31,636 nucleotides of DNA from Hypsibius dujardini (taxonomy: Eukaryota; Tardigrada; Eutardigrada; Parachela; Hypsibiidae), in the NCBI GenBank assembly GCA_001579985.1, contig LRSR01011946.1, positions 1-31,636 of the forward strand, read 5' to 3'. Position 1 is the first letter of the stretch, and each line of letters begins with the position of its first letter. Below, in pieces: positions 1 through 10,552 of this stretch. Below the pieces are notes generated by a model. That model worked only from the letters and a program-made list of their open reading frames with translations, was not told where the DNA came from and made no database searches. Made by a program: the position numbers and the translations under genes.

Positions 1-19
1 CAGACAGACAGACAGATAA

Positions 20-66
<47 letters not shown>

Positions 67-67
67 G
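1..67. repeat. (CAGA)n microsatellite
   Basis: The window opens inside a tetranucleotide CAGA repeat, interrupted once by 'taaa' near position 17. It runs off the left edge, so its full length is unknown. Confidence 0.95.
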
Positions 68-1404
68 GTTTCAGGTACGCTCACCCGAATAATACGCCAT
101 CTGTGCCAGCAGGAAAAATATTCCACCGACCTTCGAGGAATACATTGGAACATCTGGGAATAATGCAATAATATAATGATAATGGAAGAACAAATGTTTT
201 TTTCACCTGACACCAGACGCGTGAGTGCAAACAAGTTCAGCATCCTTTATTAGACTCTTTCTTCGACAACTCAAGCTCCTTGTCATCCAACACAATAACC
301 GCCTGGAAATAAATTATAAAACTAATTTCATCAGTGGGGCTCTGGAAACGTTTTTTTGGCAAAATTTGAAAGTCCGAAAAAGCTTGGAAGATTCCGTTAT
401 AACTGATTTTCTCCGTAAAAATGTCAATTATTTTTTTGGAAAAGCTTAATTTCCTAGTTTTTGGCATTGTTCCACGCCAAAGTCAATTTAATTTTGATTC
501 ACATCAGCTGAATAGTTTTTGGATGTCAGGGGGCGGAGCTTTGGGACCAGTTTCAGTCCAGACCAGAAACTTCCGAGTGACCTTTCAGAAATGACCCACA
601 GCTACGTCACCTGGTATTCAAAAAGAGATTCTACTGATGCGAAGTTAAAAGTTAAATTAAGATAACAATTGAGAAATCAAAGTCTTCCAAAACCAAAATT
701 TCAGCAGAAAAAACGGATTCTTTCAGTGTTTACCCGGATGTGAAATTTGCCAAGAAAAGGCTTTCAGATCCAAACGAATGAAATATATGTTATAAATCAC
801 CATTAGTAGTGAGCTGATTAAAAAAGTATGTATAGACCCTTCCACAACTCCACTATCCCAACTCCACTCCAACTCCAGTCTAACTCCACTTCACCGGTCA
901 AATGACGTTATAAAAAACAGGGACATAAATTTTTATTTGTAATTACCGTTCACACAACACAACAAGAGGTCCTCGAAATTTGCGTCAGTCGTTCGCTGAC
1001 GTCGTTCAGAGAGAATAATATCACACAAGTCGAAAGTGCGTTCAGTGTCGGCTGTGGAACCAGGGGCCGAAACAGCTCGAATCGCAACACTTTTCAATTG
1101 AGCAAATTTCACACAATTCTTTCAATAAGAAATTGAACAGCTACTGTAGCAGACTACAAAAGTTCTAGTGTAGTACTGTACATGCAAACTGCACCGTGTA
1201 CCCGGTGCGGGGTTCGTTTTGGCACAAAATTAAAAGTTGATCAGCGCGTGCGCGATCGTTTTTTATGCCGTTTCTTTTTCCGGTTGATCTCCGTTCGTTG
1301 TTTTGAAGCCTGGTTTCAGCCTCAAATGGCAAACCCACACAAACAGCTGCCTGAAACCGATGCTGGAGAATCTCCCTTTCGACCTGTAAGCGAATTCGGA
1401 GATT
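68..1404. other. Intergenic stretch without a recognisable gene
   Basis: AT-rich sequence with only short open frames on either strand and no protein resemblance that I can support. A run of ACTCCA-like repeats lies at about 841-895. The part from about 950 to 1404 may hold the eroded 5' portion of the Tc1/mariner-like element that is recognisable just downstream, but no helix-turn-helix or terminal repeat can be seen. Confidence 0.5.
841..895. repeat. ACTCCA-rich degenerate repeat
   Basis: Irregular repeats of 'aactccactcc' type. The same motif recurs in the same orientation at about 2025-2120. The two blocks bracket the dead Tc1/mariner remnant, but as direct repeats of a simple motif they are not convincing terminal repeats. 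Confidence 0.6.
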
Positions 1405-1718
1405 TGGTATCAGGATAAGGCACCGTGCCACGCGGCAGGAACTGTGTAGATTCTTTAAAACGAAGAAATGCCCTGCTTCATCCAGAACGCCGATATCTCG
1501 CCCAACGGCCCCGATCTCAATCCTCTTAATTATTTTTGTGGAGCCTACTGAAAGAGCGTGTCAACAAACATGAACTCATTTCCAGCTTCAACCGACTGGC
1601 CAAGATATTGAAGGACGAATGGGAAGTGATTTCGCAGCAAATGATTCAGGACAGCATTAATTACTGGATGTCTCGGGTTCATAAGGTAGAGAAGGCCAGA
1701 AGATCTCATATTGAGTAA
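1405..1718 (+). mobile_element. Dead Tc1/mariner-superfamily transposase, C-terminal half
   Basis: Pieces of a DDE/D transposase catalytic domain can be read. A QDKAPCH block at 1411-1431 matches the region of the second catalytic Asp (1414-1416). A PNGPDLNPLNYF block matches the 'SPDLNP' region of the third Asp (1513-1515). It is followed by LWSLLKERV and a helical C-terminus ending in HIE at 1715. Two in-frame stops lie between the catalytic blocks, and one base appears lost near 1535, putting the two halves in different frames. The two Asp codons are separated by 32 residues, fewer than the 34-39 usual in the superfamily, consistent with deletions. No terminal inverted repeats were found, so the element boundaries are unknown. 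It cannot encode an active enzyme. Confidence 0.75.
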
Positions 1719-2374
1719 ACTCTTTTTTGTTTTCGGTAGTAGACTTATTTCTTTATTATTTGTTATTTTTTGGTAATTTTTTGACGAAATTTTGTGTATA
1801 AAAAAAGAGGGCGAAGTTGGTGCCAAATGATTTCCGCACCGTGTAGGCGTGTACTGTTGTTCATAGTATGGGATGGATTTCTATTCCATCATGCCAGGCT
1901 CTTAGCCATCTCGGCTCTCCTAAAACAGCCAAGGAGTGGGCTATGGATTAGTGGGCCACGTTTGATTTCTCCACAATAAACCAATCAAATGGAATCTCAA
2001 GGCTGAAAACTCGATAAAACACAAAACTCCCACTCCACGCAGATCAAATCCAATTCCACTCCCAACTCCAGCTGTTTCAACTCCAACTTCGGCCAAAAAC
2101 TCCGGATTCGGAGTTGCCCATTTCTGGTCAGCACAATGTCAGCCTCGCCGATCATCGGTTGTTTAAATTATATCTGGCTAGCAGTGCCCAAAAGCACGGC
2201 TATATGCTTTTTTAGTTTAGCGCTTCTGGTTGAATAAAACGAAACCTTGATTTCCTTTTTAAAACTTTTCAGTAACTAAAACTGAAAATTAATCTTACTT
2301 TCTGTTTAACGTTTCAGTTTTTAGTTTTTAATTTTGCCATCTCTTTCCCATACCGTGCATCTCCAAACTGCAGA
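1719..2374. other. Intergenic stretch upstream of pseudogene A
   Basis: No gene is visible. It includes T-rich sequence at about 1725-1800 and a second ACTCCA-rich block at about 2025-2120. The last 200 bp should correspond to the 5' flank of pseudogene A, but I cannot align it convincingly with the conserved flanks of the other copies. Confidence 0.5.
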
Positions 2375-3505
2375 ATGAAACCGGCAATCGGAAGTCCAGC
2401 ACATCCCACCAAGGACGTCTGCTCACCTGACCGTAGCCCGAGCAGACGCTGCCGAAAGGGTCCCTGCTGATTTAAGAGTCGCTCCTTCGTCTGACCGGAT
2501 TTCTCCCGTTCTATCGTGAGGCGCACGCTCCTTCATCCTACTTAAAATGCACTTCTCACACACACTGGCATGGATGGCCTCGCCGCCAACGCTCTCTAGA
2601 ATGCCGCAGTGATCCTGCGGGTGCTTCGGAAAATCACCTCACCCGACATGCTCGCAGCGGAATGGAGTTGCGATCATTGGCTGAAAAGCTTACTCTACTT
2701 TATCCCAAAACTGACTGCGGCTGTGCGAGGTGTCCTTATCCTCGCCATCACGCTCCACAAACGAAACACTTGGGACAATCTAAAACAGCATACCATCGAA
2801 TTTGTCGCCTTGTGCTTCACAGACCCCGAGGCCGAACGACGCCTCTACCGGAAGATCAAACAGCTCTCCGTTGTTTCACTGCTGGCCTCTGTTGCTCTTC
2901 TTCTTCTGGACCTTCTGGACCTCCGTGGCCTGGACTGAAGCTTACGTTGCGAATAACGGTACGATCTCCCACATGGAAGTCCAGTTTTATCCCTTCCCAA
3001 TCCGTTTGACCCTTTCCTTTTGGATGCGGTATTCGGGACCTTTTGTTCCTTTTGTTCCTTTTGGATGCGTGTTCGGGACCCTTTGTTCCTTTTGTTCCTT
3101 TTGGATGCGGTGTTCGGGACCCTTCCGTATACCCTGTCGCAGCAGGCGCAGCTGTGCGGGGTCTTCCTGGCGGTCATTCTGTCCGAAGGTCTGACCCGTC
3201 TTCGCGGAGAGATAGCCCAGGAAACGAAGGATGCCGTGGCTTTGACCACCGAGGGTGTCCATCGATGGGGGATGGTGCACATGCGGATGAAGGAATTGGT
3301 CGAGGAAATCGGAGAGATGTTTCAAGGGATCTTTCTTGTCTCGTTCGTTTCGGATTTTTCAAACGTAATTGGCTCGTCGGCCTTCTTCATTTCCAGCGAT
3401 ATGGTGACGTCCATCTGGTCGTACGTGCATTCCCTCGGGATTATGTGTATTTTCGGGGGAAGCGCTACAGCTATGGCGTATCCGCTGATCCAGGTCCTGG
3501 AAAAG
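2375..3505 (+). pseudogene. Gr-family pseudogene A, large first exon
   Basis: A decayed copy of the first coding exon of a gustatory-receptor-like gene. The start at 2375 (MKPAIGSP) matches the start of gene C, but the frame stops at about 2470. Several stops and shifts follow through the first membrane helix. A readable stretch at 2609-2938 covers helices 2-3 (LKQHTIEF, DPEAERRLYRKIK). After a frame change, 3108-3505 keeps the second half well (LSQQAQLCGVF, SEGLTRLR, VHRW, SDFSNVIGSSAFF, AYPLIQVLEK). The exon ends at an AAG|GTAAAG donor at 3505/3506, the same place as in the intact genes. A 41 bp duplication at 3022-3102 disrupts the region before helix 4. Exons 2 and 3 are not found downstream. 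The nearest last exon is at 5109. The gene is certainly broken. Confidence 0.85.
3022..3125 (+). repeat. 41/40 bp tandem duplication inside pseudogene A
   Basis: Units begin at 3022 (41 bp), 3063 (40 bp) and 3103 (partial). Each starts with 'ggatgcggt.ttcgggacc', followed in the first two by 'tttgttcc' repeats. Intact genes B and C have a single copy of the 'ttggattctg/ttttcacg' region here, so this is a local expansion in the dead copy. Unit lengths of 41 and 40 shift the reading frame. Confidence 0.9.
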
Positions 3506-5108
3506 GTAAAGGAAAATTTTTCCCATACCCAAAAGTCCCATGCAACGGGTCTGTTTGATTTTCAGCCACCACTGTTTTGGTCCTAATCCCAACCAGTACC
3601 ATGAAAAAAGACCGTGGGATTTCGCTTATAAACTAAAATAAATCTTTCTTAACACTATTCCATCTAAAAGTCAATGTGAAATTGATTGATATTTTTGAAA
3701 TGTTGTTTAGGCACGAGGGGGCGGAGTTAGACGTCTTTTTCGAAAAGAATTGGCCCATAACTTCGCCCCCCGAGTCTCGAACATTATGACTGCACACACT
3801 GTGCTTCACTGCAGTCATAATATACGGGTGGGTCTAAAACGCAGCACAAAATGATCGCGACAGTACATGCACTCTACGAGTAGGATGGTCCGTTTCTAGC
3901 CACGCCTTTTTCGGTACTATTTCTAGCCCCTCGTCTTAGCAATTCCAGTATAGTGGGACTTTTGCTAATCCGTATGCATTTTATGAACTTTTCCGAGCTC
4001 CATCTCATCCGAAATTCAGTTTTAAATGAATTGGCATTAGCAAAATATTTCGTGAAAATCCGGAAGTGGAGCAAGTTGTATGTTTTAAAAGCGGGCTAGA
4101 AATGCCAGCATATCTTGTCACAAATTGGCCATAACCCCGCCCCTTCAACCCCGAAAAAGAATTGGCCGACGTCAAACATGACGTTTTTCATTAGGCAAAC
4201 CCAATAAGCTCCTCATCAAACGTTTTCATAATCTCTTGGCTTGCAATATGATCTGAACTGTATTCAGAAAATGTTTGCTAATATATGAACATTGCAACCA
4301 GTACGAGGCAAGGGCAGCGATTCGGGCCACTTGCAAAAGGTGTAACAATTCGGGCCACCGAGATTCCAGGGGGCGCCATGCGCGTGCATTTAATTACTGC
4401 TATTGTTTATCACAAACCAAGGCAGACGAGACGAACAAGGAACTTACAGCATCAAATTTAAGGAGTAAAGAGAATATACAATTTATGCTGTATTACACAG
4501 TACACTGTTTGCTGCAGTTTTCTTCACACGATCATTCACCGGCTTCGCACGCTTTTTCAATGATTTTATGATGAATATATTTATGCCAAGTTTAGTTAAG
4601 TCGCGTTCCCCATTAGAATGAAGCCGGTGCAATGAGCTGGTAAGCCGCATCTTCACACCTCAAAGGTGTGAACAACAACCGCAGTCAGCTGATCCATCTG
4701 TTGCACGCATTGCAAGCAGACCGGCACACACCTGCAATCTCACTGCCAGTGGCGCCCCCTGTAGTTTTCCGTCACCATTTTTCATAGCAAAATTATGAAG
4801 AAGTATTTTCAAATCGCTCCTATTAATGAGTACCTCAACAAACACTACTGTTTCTGGCTGTATTGCATGGGTATAATTATTCTAGATGTTTTGAAATTCC
4901 TAAAGTGGGATGACTTTGCGTGGTTTTCATACAGCATCCCCTTGAAATCAGGTGGCCCAAATTTTTGCACGTTTTTGCAAGTGGCTCGAATTGCTGCCCT
5001 TGCCTCATACAGTAAATATTCGTGGTGGACCCTGTGATGCATAAGAATAAGCCTTATGAGATATTCCTGAACTGCTGCCCTGTCCCAACTCAACGGTGTG
5101 CTTTGCAG
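3506..5108. other. Repeat-bearing stretch between pseudogene A exon 1 and an orphan last exon
   Basis: No coding exon resembling exon 2 (LPEA/LPDA motif) or exon 3 (RRF/RQF...HPL motif) is seen. It contains short 'gggcgga' motif repeats (about 3717 and 4130-4150) like those in the 3' flanks of genes B and C, plus an inverted repeat pair described separately. Confidence 0.6.
4299..5012. repeat. Inverted repeat pair, about 80 bp arms, possible small DNA transposon
   Basis: The sequence at 4299-4380 ('tacgaggcaagggcagcg' onward) reappears as a reverse complement at about 4932-5012, with roughly three quarters of bases matching by eye. The matching ends face outward, as terminal inverted repeats of a ~714 bp element would. 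No clear target-site duplication was found and no transposase is encoded, so it could also be two independent insertions of one dispersed repeat. Confidence 0.6.
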
Positions 5109-5165
5109 ACGTGGGCGTTGACGGTGTCCTTCATGATTCAGGTGAACGAGCTTCTCAGCAGATAA
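5109..5165 (+). pseudogene. Orphan last exon of a Gr-family gene
   Basis: After a 'tttgcag' acceptor, 18 codons and a stop read TWALTVSFMIQVNELLSR. This is clearly homologous to the last exons of genes B, C, F and G (TW.LTVSF.I.ANEL.K), and its first 24 bases equal those of gene F. No exon 3 is seen upstream, so it is either the end of pseudogene A, 1.6 kb away, or the relic of another lost copy. The ANEL core is changed to VNEL and the C-terminus is one residue longer. Confidence 0.8.
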
Positions 5166-6300
5166 AACGGTCATCCGTCTTGGGGGGGGGGGACCGCAGT
5201 TCCCTCCGGCACTCGTCCGCCACACTCCCTCTACAGATCTGCAGGACACAACACTAGTTTTAACATTACTCAACCGCTGTGGGATCCGCAATGGGACGGT
5301 CATAAAACATTCATGCCTTATGGGGAGCGGAGAGAACTTTCTTGACGGGCAGATCAACATTCCCCCCCCCTCACCCCCCCCCCTGGTCTGAGCAGAGTTG
5401 TTTAAATCACCAGACTCCAAAGGCAGGCAGACAAATATTGAATGAACTTTGCGCTGTAGCTGTGCAGCGCGCGCGCAGTTGCTCGTTGAACCATAAAACG
5501 CATAAAACGATTTTCATTCTGGAAACGCGATCAGCGATGGGAATATGATCTATTGAAGCTATCCGCAATATGAAAACGGATCCCCTATTTTTCTCCCATT
5601 CAGCCAAATCGGACTTCTGACAGAGACCTGCCTAAGTTCACTCGGGCATTCCGACATGCGCTGACATATGGGAGTGTTTTATAAAGACAAGGCGTTAGAG
5701 AATTTATTCTTGCAAAAAAAAGTATTTCAATTCGGAGAGCTGATAAAAAATGATCATCATTGAACCTTGTTAACTGCAATTTATTTGCGGGGCAAAGTTG
5801 TTGAAGTTGGGTTTTCATAAAATTCACACTTCCTTGCCCCCGCTATGATGGTTGTTCGGCTCCGTCCTGATATTGCAGACAAACGTAACGCTGACCGAGG
5901 CGGCAGAGGAATGTCAAATTGTATCTTGCGCGAGAAAATCCAAACGTGCCACGCGTGAGACGAGTCATGATGGAAATTATGCTGCACGCGTCTCATTGTC
6001 AATCATTCAAACACTCTTAGCTGATAACGGACCATTCCTCTAACTCATGCACTGCCTTTGGAAAGAAACGTAAAAACGAGCGACGACGCAGTACTAAGAG
6101 CGCGGGCTCGTATCGTAATTCCCGAGACTCGAGAAACGAAGAATTTATCATTTTTATATTTCTTTCCTGCCTCGGTCAAGGTCACGTTTAAATTTCATGT
6201 GTCACAAAAGGTCAACATTAGTTAGTACCGGTACATATCGTGCGCATTACAGAAGGATAAATTTCAAGTTCTTCGCAACGATCAAAGTGAAATGAACAAA
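5166..6300. other. Intergenic stretch with homopolymer tracts
   Basis: No recognisable gene. An 11 bp G run lies at 5182-5192 and C-rich runs at 5362-5383. Moderate-length open frames occur on the minus strand, but they span poly-C/G tracts and resemble nothing, so they are not called. Confidence 0.55.
5182..5383. repeat. Poly-G tract and poly-C tracts about 170 bp apart
   Basis: G11 at 5182-5192 and C9-TCA-C10 at 5362-5383 on the same strand. They are complementary and could pair as an inverted repeat, but the intervening and flanking sequence is not palindromic. Homopolymers like these are prone to assembly error. Confidence 0.7.
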
Positions 6301-7304
6301 CCGATGCAACCGAATGCAACAATTGTTTTAGCGTCCCTGTGAGGGCGGACCGGGGATCTCTCTGAGGAACCCTAGACCACACGGCTCGCAGGTGGCGGAT
6401 ATGCTAGTAACCTGTCCGCCAATAGTCAACATGTTCCTGGATACCCCGGGATGAAGTATTACAGGGGTTGTCATGAACATTCACTCAACTATGAAAAATT
6501 CCCAAAATAAAACTACGCAATAAATTTCTGGGGAATGACCTACAGCTATGCACATTGGCAACCTTTAGTTGGGTTTACGATCGGCTCAGGTTTGCGGCAA
6601 TGACCGACCAGCTCCGCCGAATCGTATCCGATGTCTCAGTTGCGCGTTACGTTTCTCCAGTTTGTGTACTGAAATGTGAGAACTAATCGATGAACCTCAG
6701 CATCTCATGTGTTAGGTCTACCAACAGGAAGTTGGATAGGTAACAAGTTTATTAGACTGAAAGTACAGATATGCAGGGACGAGAACTGAACTTGAACTAC
6801 TAAAACACAAGATTATATAGTAAAGTGTTAGCTATAGAACTGATAGTAAATAGCACATACATCAGAATTACATACAAGTAATTAGCTGTCGCAGCAGAAT
6901 AGGGTTAATAGTGTAGATAGACTTACTAACTAAGCGCGGTATTAGTGAGTTAAAGAGTTGTAATGATTGGGTATGGGGACTTGTTGGGCGTAGTCCAACA
7001 CATGGTTAGGGATGTTTATAAACACATGATTCGAGCAGTTTGAATGCAGAGCTCTATATCTTACAACTAACCTCTTTTGGTTTTTTTCATCACCCGAATC
7101 CAATGTGAGACTTATTCCGAAATCTGTTCCTTTTAATATTCTCTATTTAATATCTCATCATCGACAGTGGCAGACTGCAGGGACTCGTTTCGGGTCCGAC
7201 CACCTAAAAAACAAGACTCCTTCAATAACCGGCTTTAGACTGTAATCTATATCAGCATCAAGCATGGAAGACTGTACCCACACTATTTATCTTCATTTCG
7301 CCGC
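6301..7304 (+). promoter_or_regulatory. Duplicated 5' flank of a Gr gene copy (interrupted by an LTR)
   Basis: This stretch aligns in pieces with the 5' flanks of genes B and C and pseudogene D. It has a 'gatgcaaccgaatgcaacaa' block near 6302, 'acatgttcctggatac' near 6429-6444, a 'cagcatctcatg...catggttagggatg' segment, then 'catcacccgaatccaatgtgagac' near 7089 and 'ggcagact' near 7169. An LTR-like repeat sits within it. What the flank does is unknown; its conservation across copies may reflect a promoter or just the duplication unit. Confidence 0.55.
6710..7000 (+). mobile_element. Solo-LTR-like repeat, copy 1
   Basis: A 291 bp unit starting TGTTAGGTCTACCAAC and ending GTAGTCCAACA, giving the TG...CA ends typical of retrotransposon LTRs. 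A CATG immediately before it (6706-6709) and after it (7001-7004) looks like a 4 bp target-site duplication. Related copies occur at 11435-11846 (reverse) and 20834-21145 (forward). No gag, pol or second LTR lies nearby, so a solo LTR is the best reading. The near-palindromic ends leave a short non-autonomous DNA element possible. Confidence 0.7.
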
Positions 7305-7415
7305 AATAAGAAACCGTCAATCGGAAGTCCCGGAAACCCTCAACCCATCAAGGTAATTGCCTTTCCTTTCCGTAAACCTGGCAGGCGTAGGCTGACGAGT
7401 TCCTGCTACTGCAAG
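7305..7415 (+). pseudogene. N-terminal remnant of a Gr-family gene
   Basis: About 110 bp match the first 35-40 codons of gene C and pseudogene D: a 'gcaataagaaaccgtcaatcg' start where the ATG has become ATA, then IGSPGNPQPI..IAFPFRKPG, and the 'ctgctactgcaaga' equivalent of LLLQE. Similarity stops at about 7415, before the tGFLP motif. The rest of the gene is absent, so this is a truncated, dead copy. Confidence 0.75.
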
Positions 7416-8220
7416 ATTTTCATTGGTAACTGAATCGAAATTGTTTTTTGGTAAAAAGTTAGGAAAGCACGGGAAAATTTCATTCTTCTTGATATTCACT
7501 GTCAAATGACAATTTAGAATTTATTAAATAGCCTTCCTTGTATTTATAAAGGTGATGCTCTAACTGAACTGATTTTTGCCCCTTTTTGCCCAACACGAAA
7601 TACAGATCACAACTAAATAGCGTCGTGCAAAGACACGCAAACTGAGTTTGAATCAATTTGAGTTTAATTCTCCCATCTTGTAATTGCCGAGGCATTACTT
7701 GTTCCAACTCGTGACGGTCAACGATCAGAAACCGGCGACATTCAATATCGTTTCTGTTCCGCCCAGTGTCGGTAAACGGTGGAAGTACGTGAATTTCGTA
7801 GTTTTCGCAGTTAGCAGAGTTGAACCTTAGCCCGTTAACGTTCAATGGCGTACAACCCTACGGATAATTCTCAGACTAGATTCCAGGCTGAACACTGTAA
7901 TAAGCCTGTAAAAAGACTGGAATCGGACTGTTTCTAAGCTGGATGCGCCTAGTCTGTCTTTTCGTCGCAAGGTGGCCTAGAATACAAGCTATATTTTCGA
8001 AATATTTTCGAAATTGCAAGGTGCCAATCCCCACTTTTCAACAAAAAATTGATTTCTATCTCTGCAGTAGACAGTGGTCAAGCTTAAAACAAAATTTGTG
8101 CTAAATCGTCCAAAAAAACTGAAAAGTATATTTTCCTAATTAAGTGAAACTATTCCAGGGGAAAATAGTTTGGTATTCAAAGCAAGTTGGATCTGGTAGT
8201 GGACGTTAATAGGTTAAGGC
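7416..8220. other. Intergenic stretch partly shared with the 5' flank of gene C
   Basis: No gene is called. A 121-codon minus-strand frame (7480-7845) exists. Its upstream half, about 7690-7790, shows nucleotide similarity to about 13880-13990 upstream of gene C ('gtttctgt.ccgccca', 'cggtaaa.g.tgga'). That suggests the B/C duplication reached this far. The frame is not conserved well enough between the two to support a protein. Confidence 0.5.
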
Positions 8221-8751
8221 CAAACCGATGCGACGGCAGCAATTTTGCCGGTGGTCCAGAATGCCACGCCCTTCTGGACCTCTGAAATAAAAGTCCCGCG
8301 AGTTCTGCGGGACTTAAAATTCTGTCCCTCCATACTAAACATGTCCCTGGATACACCTAGTATGAGTGTAGAATTCTACCCAAGAGAATGTCTTCGGTCA
8401 GTACAAGTCATCTCTGCTATGTGCATCATCAGTAATCGTTTGTTTTGGCTCAGATTCTCGCCGGATCGGCAAATCGACCACCTCAGCCGAACTGTGCCCG
8501 ATGTCTCACGTAACATTCTACAGTGTTTTTGAAAAACGAGAAGGTACCGATGGACCTTCATGGTTCGGGACCATGGTTTGGGACCACGTTTCGGGATGAC
8601 TGCTAACTAACAAATCGAGCTTTGTAAACTGTATATCCTCCCTTTATTCTTTATATCATCGCCGCTACGACCAAGTGAGACGGCCCGCGAAATCATTTTT
8701 CCTTGACGACTTTCTAATTTATCCCATCGTGTATCGTGCAACCGCCACGGA
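8221..8751 (+). promoter_or_regulatory. Conserved 5' flank of gene B
   Basis: Blocks shared with the flanks of gene C, pseudogene D and the 7.3 kb remnant include 'acatgtccctggatac' at 8339-8354, a 'tcctccctt.attctttatatcatc' block at about 8638-8665 and 'caagtgagacggc' at about 8671-8683. No TATA box or initiator can be assigned with confidence. The 5' UTR and promoter probably lie here. Confidence 0.5.
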
Positions 8752-10494
8752 ATGACACCGACAGTCGACAGTACTGCAAAGTCGCATCCTATCAAGGAAG
8801 CTCCCTTCCCTTTCCACAGAACTGGCAAGAGTAAAGCAAAAGGGTTCCTGCTAGTTCAAGAGTCGCTCCTTCGAAGGACCGGATTTCTGCCGCTGGGCGA
8901 CGAAACACTGGTTCCTTCGCGCTTTCTCAAATGTACCTCCAGAGCTATGGCGTGGATGGCGATGGTCTTTCTAGTCACCAACGCTCTGTACAATTTTACA
9001 ACAATCCTGCGTGTGTTTCGGAAGGTCGCTTCTCCCAACCTTGACGGTCAGCCGGTTCTGGCAGTGAACGAGGGTCAAGAGCATTGGCTCCACAGTCTAC
9101 TGTATTTCCTTCCTGACCTCACAGCCACTGGGCGGGGTCTTCCGGTCCTCGCGACAATGTACTACAAACGAAACCGTTGGGCCGGTCTCAAACAACGTGC
9201 CATCGAATTCGTCGCCTATTGCTTTACCGATCCCAACGCGGAAAGTCGTCTTTACCGCAAAATGAAGTTGCTCTCCGTCGGTTCAATTTTCATCACGATT
9301 GTTTCGTATATCCTGTGGATCTCCTGTGCCTGGACTGAGGCCGTTATGGGCCTTTTGGCAAATAACGATTCAATGTCACACATGGAAATTCAGTTCTATC
9401 CTTTCCCAATCCACTTGAGCCTTGTGCAGCGGATTGTATTGGATTCTGTTTTCACGATCTTTCCGTATATTCTGTCGCAGCAGGCACAGCTTTGCGGGGT
9501 CTTCCTGGTGATCATTTTGTCCGAAGGCCTTACGCGTCTTCGAGAGGAAATAGTCAGGGAAAGAGAGAATTTGGGCGCTTTGACGACCGAACGTGTGCAT
9601 CGATGGGTGATGATCCACGCGCGTATGATGGAATTGGTTGACGAAATCGGCGAGACGTTCCAGGTGATTTTTATCCTTTCTTACGTAATGGACTTTTTGA
9701 ACGTGATTGGCTCGTCGGCGGTCTTCCTCAACGCCAACATGATTACTTCCTACTGGTCCTACATCTACTACACCGCAACCTTCTGCATGTTTGGTCTGTA
9801 TGCTACAGCTCTCGCGTACCCGCTAATCCAGGTCGTGGAAAAGGTCAGTGTTGGTTTTTTAACTCTTGCAAAAATTGGTTACTAAATATTTTAAAGTAAA
9901 TTTAATTTGTGGTCTGATTTGGTATTGACTGACTTTAATTTTAGTCTTCACCTTTTCCATTTTTCAATTTTCTGTTGCTTTTGATTGAACTTAAACAACT
10001 AAAGCCAAAAATATTAGTATTAGCCTAGATTTCTTTTGGTCTAGAAAGTTCTGGAATCCTTAACAATATTTAAAAAAATATTGATTCAGAGTGCGACGTT
10101 GCCCGACGCGTTGTATCTCCTGACACTAACTTTGGAGGACCACAAACAAAATCAGGTCTGTTGTTATTTCTACCAAAATTGTGAACAGTCGTTTGGTTCG
10201 AGTGTGACTGTCCTTTTTTTGTTGCAGCCGACTACGAAGCATGGCAGTTCGAAGGAGATCAGCAAACGATTGCGGCAATTTGAGCTATCTTGCCGGAATC
10301 ATCCTCTGATATTTACCGGCTTAAAATACGTCTATTTTACTCGGGAACTGTTAACTCGGGTACGTGCGAGACAATAGAACTGTGAAGGCGAATGCTGATA
10401 CAAAAGATTGCATCTGTTATATTACAATGAAATATTGCAGACGTGGACGTTGACAGTGTCCTTTATGATTCTGGCGAACGAGCTCCTCAAATGA
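8752..10494 (+). CDS. Gustatory-receptor-like 7TM protein, gene B
   Basis: Four exons, joined at 8752-9843, 10090-10155, 10228-10359 and 10441-10494, encode 447 residues with every intron in phase 0 and GT-AG ends (introns 246, 72 and 81 bp). The start at 8752 aligns with the start of gene C. The order is a polar N-terminus, RRTGFLPLGD (41-50), then hydrophobic segments at about 65-85, 112-137, 172-198, 225-257, 300-322, 335-360 and 415-440. Exon 4 gives TWTLTVSFMILANELLK. Its SFMILANEL (437-445) aligns with the Gr signature TYhhhhhQF, and exon 3 carries the RNHPLIFTG...FTRELL block that precedes it in the family. Family members are ligand-gated cation channel subunits of chemosensory neurons; the ligand is not predictable here. 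No internal stops. Closest relative in the window is gene C. A divergent olfactory-type member of the same superfamily is the main alternative. Confidence 0.85.
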
Positions 10495-10546
10495 ACAAAG
10501 TGAACCGCATCACTCGGAGCGACCAATCAAGTTCCTTCACCTAGCA

Positions 10547-10552
10547 AATAAA
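10547..10552 (+). promoter_or_regulatory. Polyadenylation signal AATAAA, gene B
   Basis: Canonical hexamer 53 bp after the TGA stop of gene B, a usual spacing for a short 3' UTR. Confidence 0.65.

Noticed and set aside
841-2120. ACTCCA-rich blocks as terminal repeats of the Tc1/mariner relic
   Set aside because: They are direct, low-complexity repeats rather than inverted ones and show no TA duplication.
3043-3558. 171-codon frame in pseudogene A
   Set aside because: Shadow frame of the homologous one at 3020-3505; its translation does not resemble the receptors.
4845-5420. 191-codon open frame on the minus strand
   Set aside because: It crosses poly-C/G tracts, one inverted-repeat arm and the antisense of a Gr last exon. 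The translation has no family resemblance.
7480-7845. 121-codon minus-strand frame as a gene
   Set aside because: It lies in flank sequence duplicated near 13880 upstream of gene C, where the matching frame is not conserved.
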